DNA of 8,214 nucleotides from JBEKYD01 sp049509915 (GCA_049509915.1 JBEKZL010000397.1:1-8214), one strand, 5' to 3'. Shown: positions 1 to 6,892, numbered from the stretch's first letter. The notes: generated by a model from the sequence alone, not told the origin. A program made the numbers and translations.

Positions 1-1570
1 ATTCGTGGACCTGTTTGCGACCCTAGATCGGAAGTCGAAGCTGTATCAACGCAGAGAGGCGGTTGCCGGCGCATACCTCCCTGGGCCTCCCCGGCTCCCG
101 GCGGAAGATAGACCAGTCTCACGGCCCGCCGGGAAGGCGCCCGGCGAAAGCAAGCTCCCGGTGCGCGAGCTGACCGAGCGGGTGCTGCTCGAACAGTGCG
201 CCCCGCCCAGCGCGCTGGTCAACGAACGCGGCCACATCTTCTATGTCCACGGCCGCACCGGCAAGTACCTGGAGCCGGCCCCGGGCGAGGCCGACATGAA
301 CATCCTGAAGATGGCCCGTGAAGGGTTGCGGCGGGAGCTGATCGCCGCCCTGCACAAAGCGGTGACGCTCAAAGAGCCGGTGCGCCACGCGGGGCTGCGG
401 GTCAAGACCAACGGCGATTTCACATGCGTCAATCTGTCCGTCCAGCCGGTCGCCGCCGGCCCGGATTCGGAGGCCGCGGCCAAACTGTTCCTGGTCATTT
501 TCGAGGACGCGCCGGCGGCCGAGCCGGAACGGTTCGAACCGGCCGCCGCACTCGATGCGGGCGGAGACGCGGACGAGAACCCCACGGACGTGGACGCGCG
601 CATTACGGCGCTGAAGCAGGAACTGCGGGCCAAGGAGGAACACCTCCAGACCACCAACGAGGAACTGGCAACCTCCAACGAGGAGCTGAAATCCTCCAAC
701 GAGGAAATGCAGTCGGTGAACGAGGAGCTGCAATCCACCAACGAGGAACTGGAGACCTCCAAGGAAGAATTGCAATCGGTCAACGAAGAGTTGGCCACGG
801 TCAACACCGAACTGCAAAACAAGGTGGCCGATCTGACGCGATCCAACAACGACATGAACAACCTGCTGGCCGGCACGGGCATCGGCACCATCTTTGTGGA
901 CCATGAACTGCGCATCCAGCGCTTCACCCCCACGGTTACTCAGGTCATCAACCTGATCCTGGCCGACGTGGGGCGGCCGGTGGGCCACATCGTGTCCAAC
1001 CTGGTGGGCTATGACAGCCTGGTGGCGGACGTGCGGGCGGTGCTGGACACCCTGGCGCCCAAGGAAGTGGAAGTTCAGACCCAGACGGGCGCGTGGTACC
1101 TTTTGCGCATCCGCCCCTATCGCACCCTGAATAACGTAATCGAAGGCGCGGTGATCACCTTCACCGATATTACCGAGATGGAAAAGGCGAAGGCGGCGCT
1201 GCGGGAATCCGAGGTCACGCGGCGCCTGGCGGTGGTGGTGCGCGATGCGCACGATGCCATCACGGTGCAGGACCTGGAGGGCCGCATCCTGGCCTGGAAT
1301 CCGGGGGCGGAGAGGATGTACGGCTGGAGCGAAGCCGAAGCGTTGGCGATGAACATTCGCGACCTGATCCCGGAGGGCCGGCGGGAAGAAGCGTTGGCCG
1401 TGCTCCGGCAACAAAGCCAGGCTGAGGTTATCGAGCCGTACCGTATGTCACGGATCGCCAAGGATGGCCGGACGGTGGAGGTCTGGTTAACCGCGACCGC
1501 GCTGGTGAACGACTCCGGGAGTGTGTATGCCATTGCCACCACGGAAAGACCGATTCGATCAAAGCCATGA
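1..1570 (+). CDS. CheB/CheR-type fusion protein with PAS domains, C-terminal part (5' end outside window)
   Basis: The frame is open to the left window edge. The first residues (F-V-D-L-F, then LDRKSKLYQRR) match the end of a CheR methyltransferase domain, so the visible 521 or so residues are the C-terminal part of a larger protein, probably a CheB-CheR-PAS fusion; the GTG at 5 is internal, not the start. Residues below are counted from that GTG. Next comes a PAS-like domain (about 60-170), then a long coiled coil at about 198-280 made of heptads with the core NEEL/NEEM, a hallmark of these fusions. A second PAS follows (about 280-395, ending near ITFTDITEME) and a third PAS at about 405-515 (NPGAERMYGWSE, ATALVN). 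There is no histidine-kinase domain; the stop lies in an ATGA overlap with the next gene, which supplies a kinase. The likely role is cytoplasmic sensing coupled to glutamate methylation or another regulatory output; the actual substrate cannot be seen. The CheB and CheR catalytic parts are outside the window. Confidence 0.88.
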   Translation, partial: FVDLFATLDRKSKLYQRREAVAGAYLPGPPRLPAEDRPVSRPAGKAPGESKLPVRELTERVLLEQCAPPSALVNERGHIFYVHGRTGKYLEPAPGEADMNILKMAREGLRRELIAALHKAVTLKEPVRHAGLRVKTNGDFTCVNLSVQPVAAGPDSEAAAKLFLVIFEDAPAAEPERFEPAAALDAGGDADENPTDVDARITALKQELRAKEEHLQTTNEELATSNEELKSSNEEMQSVNEELQSTNEELETSKEELQSVNEELATVNTELQNKVADLTRSNNDMNNLLAGTGIGTIFVDHELRIQRFTPTVTQVINLILADVGRPVGHIVSNLVGYDSLVADVRAVLDTLAPKEVEVQTQTGAWYLLRIRPYRTLNNVIEGAVITFTDITEMEKAKAALRESEVTRRLAVVVRDAHDAITVQDLEGRILAWNPGAERMYGWSEAEALAMNIRDLIPEGRREEALAVLRQQSQAEVIEPYRMSRIAKDGRTVEVWLTATALVNDSGSVYAIATTERPIRSKP

Positions 1571-3357
1571 TTCCGAAAGCTGCCCGTTCCAATCCGGCTG
1601 TCAACCCTCTGGCGGATTCGACCGGCTCGCCGGTTGCAGACGCAGGGCAAGCTTTGCGCCGGCGGGCGGAGACGTTAGCCGGTGAAAGAGCCGGCGAGAT
1701 GCCGGAAAACCTGGAGGTGCTATCGCCCGAGGCGGCGCGGCGCGCGCTCCACGAGCTGCGGGTGCATCAGATCGAGCTGGAGATGCAGAACGAGGAACTG
1801 CGCCGGACCGAGGAGGAGCTGGAAATCTCACGAGCCCGTTACTTCGACCTCTACGATCTGGCGCCGGTGGGCTATTTCACGCTAAGCGAACAAGGGTTGA
1901 TTCTGGAGGCCAATCTAACCGCCGCCAAACTGCTTGGGGTGGCAAGGGGTGCTCTGGCGAAGCAGCCCTTATCCCGCTTTATCTTCCCTGAGGACCAGGA
2001 CATTTATTACCTGCACCGCAAGGCGCTCCTCGCCACCGGCGCCCCACAGGCGTGGGAGCTGCGGCTATTGAAAAAGGATGCCGCGCCGCTCTGGGTGCGG
2101 GTGGAAGCAACCACGGCGCAGGACGCCGACGGGGCGTCCGTATGGCGCGCCGTGGTGAGCGATATCACCGAGCGCAAGTTTGACGAGGGAGAGAAGGCGA
2201 AACTCGAGGCCCAAAACCGGCAACTTCAGAAGGCTGAAGGACTGGGACGCATGGCCGCGGCCATCGCCCACCACTTCAACAACCATCTGGCGGCGGTGAC
2301 GGGGAACCTGGAACTGGTCATTGACGATTTGCCGCCGGGCGCGGGACCCGCCGTGCAACTGGCCGACGCCTTGCGGGGCGCCCGCCAGCCGGCAGAGGTG
2401 AGCAAACTGATGCTGACCTACCTCGGACAAACGCCAGCCCGGCATGAGCCGCTGCATCTTTCCGAGCTCTGCCGCCAGAGCCTCCCCATGCTCCGGGCCG
2501 CCATGCCGAAAAACATCGCCCTGGACACCGATTTACCCTCCCTCGGTCCGGCCGTCAGAGCGGATGCGAACCAGATACAACAGCTCCTGACCAACCTGGT
2601 CACCAATGCCTGGGAGGCGGGTGGCGCCGGCCCGAGCGCCGTTCATCTGACCGTCAGGACGGTTTCCCCGGCGGATATTCCCGCATCGCATCGCTTCCCC
2701 GTCGACTGGCGGCCGCGCGATAATGCTTACGCCTGCCTGGAAGTGGTGGACGCGGGCAGCGGGATCGCGGACAAGAATTTCGAAAAGCTCTTCGACCCGT
2801 TTTTCTCTACCCGGCGTACCGGCAGAGGCCTGGGCCTTTCCGTGGTTCTGGGAGTTGTGCGGGCGCACGGAGGGGCCGTCACGGTGGAGAGCGAACCCGG
2901 CCGTGGGACTGCCTTCCGGGTCTTCCTGCCGGTGTCGGCCGAAGAAGTCCTCAGTTGGCCGGACCAGGCGGCGAAATCCCCGGAAATCGTTGGCGCCGGC
3001 ACGGTGTTGCTGGTCGACGACGAACAGATGTTGCGCAAACTAGGCGGTTCGGTGCTCGTGGCAAAGGACGGCGTCGAGGCCATGGAGGTGTTCGGGCAGC
3101 ACCAGGGTGAAGTCCGCTGCGTAATTTGCGATGCGACCATGCCGCGCATGGATGGCTGGCAGACGCTGGCCGCGCTGCGCAAGCTGGCTCCCGGTCTCCC
3201 GGTGATCCTGTGCAGCGGCTACGACCAGGCCGAAGTGATGGTCGGCGATCATCCCGATCTGCCCCAGGTATTCCTGAGTAAGCCGTATCAGCTCCAGGGG
3301 CTTCGCGATGCGATCGGCCGCGCCCTGGTCCACGCTAATAAACCGAGCGGATCCTGA
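1567..3357 (+). CDS. PAS domain hybrid sensor histidine kinase with C-terminal receiver domain
   Basis: This 596-residue cytoplasmic hybrid kinase has no membrane segment. Its ATG overlaps the previous stop (ATGA), so translational coupling is likely. Domains in order: an N-terminal coiled coil (about 48-90, HELRVHQIELEMQNEELRR); one PAS domain (about 90-205, DLAPVGYFTLSEQGLILEAN, ending VVSDITERK); a dimerisation/phosphoacceptor helix with AHHFNN, where His235 is the likely phosphorylated residue; an HATPase domain with an N-box (NLVTNAWEA), a G1 box DAGSGIAD starting at Asp395, an F box DPFFST and a G2 box GRGLGLS; and a receiver domain from about 480. The receiver keeps the acidic pair Asp484/Asp485, the phosphoacceptor Asp522 (CDATMP), Ser550 and Lys572. 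The stretch between the acidic pair and the phosphoacceptor is short, apparently missing about eight residues of helix 1. The PAS-bearing first third is a near copy of the next gene's N-terminus. The signal sensed is unknown. Confidence 0.92.
   Translation: MIPKAARSNPAVNPLADSTGSPVADAGQALRRRAETLAGERAGEMPENLEVLSPEAARRALHELRVHQIELEMQNEELRRTEEELEISRARYFDLYDLAPVGYFTLSEQGLILEANLTAAKLLGVARGALAKQPLSRFIFPEDQDIYYLHRKALLATGAPQAWELRLLKKDAAPLWVRVEATTAQDADGASVWRAVVSDITERKFDEGEKAKLEAQNRQLQKAEGLGRMAAAIAHHFNNHLAAVTGNLELVIDDLPPGAGPAVQLADALRGARQPAEVSKLMLTYLGQTPARHEPLHLSELCRQSLPMLRAAMPKNIALDTDLPSLGPAVRADANQIQQLLTNLVTNAWEAGGAGPSAVHLTVRTVSPADIPASHRFPVDWRPRDNAYACLEVVDAGSGIADKNFEKLFDPFFSTRRTGRGLGLSVVLGVVRAHGGAVTVESEPGRGTAFRVFLPVSAEEVLSWPDQAAKSPEIVGAGTVLLVDDEQMLRKLGGSVLVAKDGVEAMEVFGQHQGEVRCVICDATMPRMDGWQTLAALRKLAPGLPVILCSGYDQAEVMVGDHPDLPQVFLSKPYQLQGLRDAIGRALVHANKPSGS
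1587..2170 (+). repeat. PAS sensor-module direct repeat, copy 1
   Basis: This stretch aligns to 3413-3996 at a constant offset of 1826 bases with no indel. I counted 46 mismatches over about 535 bases from 1636 on, or about 91% identity. It encodes the N-terminal leader, coiled coil and PAS domain of the hybrid kinase. Similarity stops at the DITE/DITA junction, exactly where the sensor gives way to the kinase transmitter. Confidence 0.92.
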
Positions 3358-3412
3358 GACCGGCGGATGGGAAGAAAGGTGCGATAGAGTCGTGACCCCG
3401 GGAAGATGCCTT

Positions 3413-3996
3413 TTCCAATCCGGCTGTCGGCCCTTCGATGGATTCGACGACTGCACCCATTGCAGACTCAGGGCAGGCTCTGCGCCGGCGGGCGGAGGCG
3501 CTAGCCGGGGAAAGAGCCGGCGGGATGCCGGAAAACCTCGAGGTGTTATCGCCCGAGGCGGCGCGGCGCGCACTCCACGAACTGCGGGTGCATCAGATCG
3601 AGCTGGAGATGCAGAACGAGGAACTGCGCCGGGCCGAGGAGGAACTGGAAATCTCGCGGGCACGTTATTTCGACCTCTACGATCTGGCGCCGGTGGGCTA
3701 TTTCACGCTCAGCGAACAAGGGTTGATTCTGGAGGCTAACCTAACCGCCGCAGGACTGCTTGGGGTACCAAGAGGCGCTCTGGCGAAGCAGCCCTTATCC
3801 CGCTTTATCTTCCCCGACGACCAGGACATTTATTACCTGCACCGCAAGGCGCTGCTCGAAACCGGCGCCCCACAGGCTTGGGATATGCGGGTGCTGAAAA
3901 AGGACGCCGCGCCGTTCTGGGTGCGGGTGGAAGCAACCGCGGCGGAGGACGCCGACGGGGCTTTCGTGTGGCGCGCCGTGGTGAGCGACATCACCG
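3413..3996 (+). repeat. PAS sensor-module direct repeat, copy 2
   Basis: This is the partner of 1587-2170 in the same orientation, lying in the following kinase gene. It begins in the region before that gene's first ATG (shared TTCCAATCCGGCTGTC at 3413-3428) and ends at the PAS/kinase boundary. Many of the mismatches are at third codon positions, so both copies look maintained as protein-coding sequence. Confidence 0.92.
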
Positions 3997-4709
3997 CGAG
4001 CAAGCGGGCGGAGCGGTCGATCGAGGCGCACCATGCCGAACTTGAGGAATTCGCTTACGCTCTGGCGCACGACCTTCAGGAACCGCTCCGCATGGTGGTG
4101 AACTTCAGTCAGTTGTTGGCGCGGGAGCACGCAGGAAAGCTGGGCGAAGACGCCGACAAATACCTCGCTTATTCGGTCGAGGGCGCTTTGAGAATTGAGG
4201 CCCTCCTGAACGGTTTACTGAACTATTTGGAAGTCACCGAACGGGCCGACGATCGCTTATCGCCTATTGACTGCAACCGGGTGCTATCGCGGACGCTGTT
4301 ATCCCTCCAAACGGCCATTCAACAGAGCGGTGCCACGGTGACCTCCGACCCGTTGCCGACCGTGGTAGCCAAAGAGGGCATGCTGACGCAGATCTTCCAG
4401 AACCTGATTGCCAATTCGATCAAGTATAGGGGCGAGGCGGCACCCGCCATCCACATTTCCGCCGCGGGAACGGCGGAAGGCTGGCTGTTCTCGGTGAGAG
4501 ATAACGGCATCGGTATCGATCCGGCGGACGCCGAGTTTGCATTCGGCATGTTCAAGCGGCTGCACGGAAGGGAAATTCCGGGTGTAGGAATTGGACTCGC
4601 ACTTTGCAGGAAGGTGGTGGAACGTCGCGGTGGACGCATTTGGGTGGAGCCCGAAGCGGGACACGGTGCGGTTTTTAAATTCACGATTCCCACCCAGGGT
4701 CCGTCTTGA
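3438..4709 (+). CDS. PAS domain sensor histidine kinase (phytochrome-type transmitter)
   Basis: This is a 423-residue soluble kinase. The N-terminal coiled coil (about 35-75) and PAS domain (about 78-185) are about 91% identical in DNA to those of the preceding hybrid kinase. The transmitter is different: the H box FAYALAHDLQEPLR has phosphoacceptor His211 followed by DLQEPLR, the style seen in phytochrome-like and related kinases. The HATPase has an N-box (FQNLIANSIKYR, Asn322 region), G1 DNGIGID at Asp355, FGMFKRLH, and G2 GVGIGLAL. There is no receiver domain, so it must phosphorylate a separate partner, possibly the receiver of the preceding gene (inference). ATG 3438 is the only ATG/GTG/TTG start in this frame between the upstream stop at 3393 and the conserved domain. 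No good ribosome-binding site is visible before it, and homology to the neighbour continues upstream of this ATG without a start codon, so initiation here may be weak. It lies 80 bases after the hybrid kinase gene. Confidence 0.92.
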   Translation: MDSTTAPIADSGQALRRRAEALAGERAGGMPENLEVLSPEAARRALHELRVHQIELEMQNEELRRAEEELEISRARYFDLYDLAPVGYFTLSEQGLILEANLTAAGLLGVPRGALAKQPLSRFIFPDDQDIYYLHRKALLETGAPQAWDMRVLKKDAAPFWVRVEATAAEDADGAFVWRAVVSDITASKRAERSIEAHHAELEEFAYALAHDLQEPLRMVVNFSQLLAREHAGKLGEDADKYLAYSVEGALRIEALLNGLLNYLEVTERADDRLSPIDCNRVLSRTLLSLQTAIQQSGATVTSDPLPTVVAKEGMLTQIFQNLIANSIKYRGEAAPAIHISAAGTAEGWLFSVRDNGIGIDPADAEFAFGMFKRLHGREIPGVGIGLALCRKVVERRGGRIWVEPEAGHGAVFKFTIPTQGPS

Positions 4710-4810
4710 CGGCCGCCGGGTTCCGTCTTTCCTTTCTGCGCGGCGCCCATAAACTTCGCCCCCGCCCGGAGCGTTGTTGGCCTTGCATATTGGAGTGAAA
4801 TAGCCGAAGC

Positions 4811-4814
4811 GGAG
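4811..4814 (+). promoter_or_regulatory. Ribosome-binding site of the CheB-like gene
   Basis: GGAG lies nine bases before ATG 4824 and is the clearest Shine-Dalgarno match on the + strand of the window. It supports this start. The 114-base gap before the gene (4710-4823) holds no convincing terminator hairpin and no promoter that I can defend. Confidence 0.55.
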
Positions 4815-4823
4815 CGATTATCC

Positions 4824-5409
4824 ATGGAAGCGAAGAGTGGTACAAAAGACTTTCCCGTGGTTTGCGTGGGCGGTTCGGCCGGTGGCCTCGACGCCTACAT
4901 CCGGTTACTCCGGCATCTGCCAGCCGATATGGGCATTGCTATCGTCATCGTGAATCACCTGAGAACCGTAGCCACCCAGCTCGACGAGATTCTTCCACGA
5001 TTCACGGAGATGCCGGTTGAGCTGATCACGGAAAGATTGCTCATCCAGCCCAACCGTGTGTTTATCATCCCGGAACAGCGCGATTTGCACGTTCTCGATG
5101 GAGAGTTCCGTCTAAAGCCAATATCGAAGCCCAGGGGATGGCCCGATGTGATTACGGTTTTTCTGCGTTCCCTGACGCAGAACTGGGGCGGCAAACTTAT
5201 CGCGGTAATTGTCTCCGGCTATGATGGCGACGGGGCAGCGGCGCCGCGGGATAAAAGAAGTAGGGGGCATTACCATCGCGCAGAAGCTGGACACAGCCGG
5301 GCAGCCGGATATGCCCGGGAGCGCAATCGCCAGCGGGTGTATCGATTTTGTTCTTTCACCGGAGGATATCGCTCGAGAAATTGTCCGAATTGCGCGCGCG
5401 GCTTCATGA
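4824..5409 (+). pseudogene. cheB: Stand-alone CheB methylesterase, frameshifted
   Basis: CheB-type protein-glutamate methylesterase domain without the usual N-terminal receiver. The first about 140 residues are in one frame: the nucleophile-serine motif VGGSAGGLDAY, the histidine region IVNHLRT, and the acidic residue in SGYDGDGA. These match the Ser/His/Asp triad of the family. Just after GDGAAA, at about 5244, the reading frame changes. The expected continuation (RGIKEVGGITIAQ, then DFVLSPEDIAREIVRIAR) is intact in another frame and stops at TGA 5407-5409. The observed GCGGCGCCGCGGGATA becomes a perfect family sequence (AALRGI) if two bases (TG, completing a CTG Leu codon) are restored, so a two-base loss is the simplest explanation. 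Read without correction, the frame continues to 5483 as a 219-residue protein with an unrelated Arg-rich tail. It is either a recent pseudogene or a sequencing/assembly error; programmed +1 frameshifting is less likely. Confidence 0.82.
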
Positions 5410-5479
5410 GTTCCTTGGCCGGGCCGCCAATGCCCGGATGTAAGCTAAACTCAAAGCAGCCACGCCAAAGAGCCGGACA

Positions 5480-5842
5480 ATGACCACGGAAGAACGCCTG
5501 GAGCGGATCGAAAACGGTTGGATCGATATCCAACAAGCCCTTAAAGCTGTCATTCAAGTCCAAGCCAACACCAACGAGAGAATCGACAGCCTCGCCGAAT
5601 CCCTCAAACTCGTCATTCAAGTCCAGACCAACGCCAACGAGAGAATCGACGGCCTCGCCGAATCTCTTAAAATCGTCATTCAAATCCAAACCAACACCAA
5701 TGAGAGAATCTCCGTCCTGGTCGAATCCATCGGCCAGTACGTAGACGCGTCCGACGCCCGCACTCGCCGCCTCGAAGATAACCTCGACGCCCTGATCCGC
5801 GCCATTACCGCCGAGCACTCTAACGGTAAGAGCAAGAGCTGA
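5480..5842 (+). CDS. Small coiled-coil repeat protein of unknown function
   Basis: This is a 120-residue soluble protein with no signal peptide or membrane segment. It starts TTEERLERIE and then carries three copies of a 21-residue unit with the core IQVQTNANERIDGLAES, equal to three heptads, which predicts a continuous helical coiled coil. The C-terminus (RRLEDNLDALIRAI) is also amphipathic helix, with a short polar tail. I do not recognise a named family; similar short helical proteins are often annotated as hypothetical. It starts 70 bases after the corrected CheB stop. The stop of the uncorrected CheB frame overlaps its ATG, which is probably coincidence. The ribosome-binding site is weak. 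It ends 52 bases before a convergent gene. Confidence 0.75.
   Translation: MTTEERLERIENGWIDIQQALKAVIQVQANTNERIDSLAESLKLVIQVQTNANERIDGLAESLKIVIQIQTNTNERISVLVESIGQYVDASDARTRRLEDNLDALIRAITAEHSNGKSKS
5549..5737 (+). repeat. 63-bp tandem repeat, three copies
   Basis: The units are 5549-5611, 5612-5674 and 5675-5737. Units 1 and 2 differ at about 7 of 63 bases. Unit 3 matches well in its first half and diverges in its last 25 or so bases. Each unit encodes 21 residues beginning VIQ and containing NERI, so the repeat keeps frame and heptad phase. Confidence 0.85.
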
Positions 5843-5894
5843 AAAGGGCCAGCGGCGAAGTGCACGCGGAGTGGCGGTGCGGCACGCGCCGCGT

Positions 5895-6206
5895 TCAATA
5901 CCGCCAGAGCCAGCGCGCCTTTTCCACTACCTTCGCGGTATTGGGCAGGAAAGCCTCTTCCAGGGTGGGGCTGAAGGGCACCGGGGTATCGGGGGCGGTC
6001 ACGCGCACGATGGGGACGTCCAGGTACTCGAAGATGCTTTCGGTGATACTTACGGCTAGCTCGCCGGCGATGCCTCCGGTGCGCGTATCTTCGTGCAGCA
6101 GCAGCACCTTGGAGGTCTTTTTCACGCTGGCGAGCACGGTTTCCCGGTCGAGCGGCAGCAGGGTCCGCAAATCCACCACTTCTATGGATGCGCCTTCCCG
6201 CGCCAG
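5895..6206 (-). repeat. E1-beta 3'-end direct repeat, distal copy
   Basis: This is 312 bases aligned to 6949-7260 at a constant offset of 1054, with 14 mismatches and no indels (about 95.5%). It includes the stop codon and begins on a codon boundary (CTG GCG). The middle block 6028-6140 is identical over 113 bases. Outside the repeat, similarity is lost on the upstream side; a few bases beyond the stop (CACGCG) may still be shared. Confidence 0.95.
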
Positions 6207-6569
6207 GCGGCTTCGTCGGAAAGGCAGATAGACGATCTGTTCCCACCACTCTTCCGCGCGCGAGGCAGCCCACGCCAGAAGGAGCGACTCGACAACCTCG
6301 CCTATCGCGCTCCGCTGGGGGACGACGAAGACACCGGGGCTCGATTTCCCCGCGGCTTGGCGATCGCGGAAGTGTCGCGTCATGGTCCTGCGGTCGTGCG
6401 TGATCAAGATCCGGCCTTGTTGAGCCGCGAGATCGAGGAGGGTAGCGTCGGGCGTTCCGCGCATGCCGGCACGCTTCACGTCGAGGACATCAATCGCCGG
6501 CTCGCGAAACCGAAGGCCTTCGACGATATCGGAGTCGAGGTCCTCATCCGCGAGAAAGCGGACCGTCAC
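5895..6569 (-). CDS. DUF5615 PIN-like nuclease (putative toxin) fused in frame to an E1-beta C-terminal fragment
   Basis: Residues 1 to about 117 form a DUF5615 protein (COG4634, predicted PIN-like RNase of toxin-antitoxin loci). It opens VRFLADEDLD with Asp8/Asp10, has Asp41 in GTPDATLLDLA and Asp59 in ILITHDRRT, and ends in the family's usual last strand QIVYLPF. Normally the protein stops about there. Here, after RRSR, residues 122-224 are a second copy of the last 103 residues of the E1-beta subunit encoded at 6949-7920, with only three substitutions (R for Q, I for V, V for A). That tail is a transketolase C-terminal domain without its thiamine-binding partner. The start is GTG 6569, overlapping the DUF433 stop as GTGA, so the pair is co-translated. 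The native nuclease stop seems to have been lost at the junction. Whether the chimera folds or is toxic cannot be told from sequence; the nuclease acidic residues are present. Confidence 0.85.
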   Translation of the reverse strand: MTVRFLADEDLDSDIVEGLRFREPAIDVLDVKRAGMRGTPDATLLDLAAQQGRILITHDRRTMTRHFRDRQAAGKSSPGVFVVPQRSAIGEVVESLLLAWAASRAEEWWEQIVYLPFRRSRLAREGASIEVVDLRTLLPLDRETVLASVKKTSKVLLLHEDTRTGGIAGELAVSITESIFEYLDVPIVRVTAPDTPVPFSPTLEEAFLPNTAKVVEKARWLWRY

Positions 6570-6892
6570 GTCGGCTTCGATGCGCTTTGATGGCGAGCGG
6601 CGTCCAGGCGGGCATAGAGGGCTGGATTCGACCGGCTGAGAGGCACTGCGGACCGTTCCAGTTCGCGCTCACCCTCCGCCACATAGTCCTGGATCGCGCT
6701 CTCATTCTCAAGGTAATATGCGATTGCTCCATAGACTTGCGAGAGCTTGAGCGTTGGAAAAGACTGAACAATTTTGTCGGGAGAAGCGCCCTGCTGGAAC
6801 CGGATCACGACCGAGTCAAGGGAGACACGTGTACCCGCCAGGTAGAGGCCCTCGTCCCGCTCTTCGATATAGGGTGAGGATGGGTATGCCAT
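6566..6892 (-). CDS. DUF433 protein, putative antitoxin
   Basis: This 108-residue protein has the DUF433 (COG2442) core LAGTRVSLDSVVIRF, QQGASPDKIVQSFPTL, LSQVYGAIAYYLE at about 18-62. That is a compact helix-turn-helix-like fold usually paired with DUF5615 nucleases in predicted type II toxin-antitoxin loci. The C-terminal 45 or so residues are charged and helical (DYVAEGERELER), the usual place for toxin contact. It is the first gene of the pair and overlaps the nuclease start by four bases (GTGA). The start ATG 6892 has no strong ribosome-binding site. It lies 56 bases after the E1-beta stop on the same strand, so it may be read through from the E1 operon or have its own promoter; none is evident. 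Antitoxin function is inferred from family and context. Confidence 0.88.
   Translation of the reverse strand: MAYPSSPYIEERDEGLYLAGTRVSLDSVVIRFQQGASPDKIVQSFPTLKLSQVYGAIAYYLENESAIQDYVAEGERELERSAVPLSRSNPALYARLDAARHQSASKPT

Noticed and set aside
119..1414. Long open frame of 431 codons on the - strand opposite the CheR/PAS gene, with a repetitive LVGG-rich middle.
   Set aside because: It is the mirror of the NEE-heptad coiled coil and high-GC codon use on the + strand; it has no recognisable domain and overlaps a well-supported gene.
4770..4800. Possible sigma-54 promoter (TGGC and TTGC) before the CheB-like gene.
   Set aside because: The GG and GC elements are far closer together than the required spacing of about ten bases; no convincing alternative promoter was seen.
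5879..5892. Inverted repeat GCGGC-ACGC-GCCGC between the convergent genes as a terminator.
   Set aside because: The stem is only five pairs, there is no T-tract on either strand, and such palindromes are frequent by chance in GC-rich DNA.
6093..6590. Open frame of 165 codons on the + strand across the DUF5615 gene.
   Set aside because: It is the antisense shadow of the DUF5615/E1-beta chimera and shows no domain or plausible start signal.
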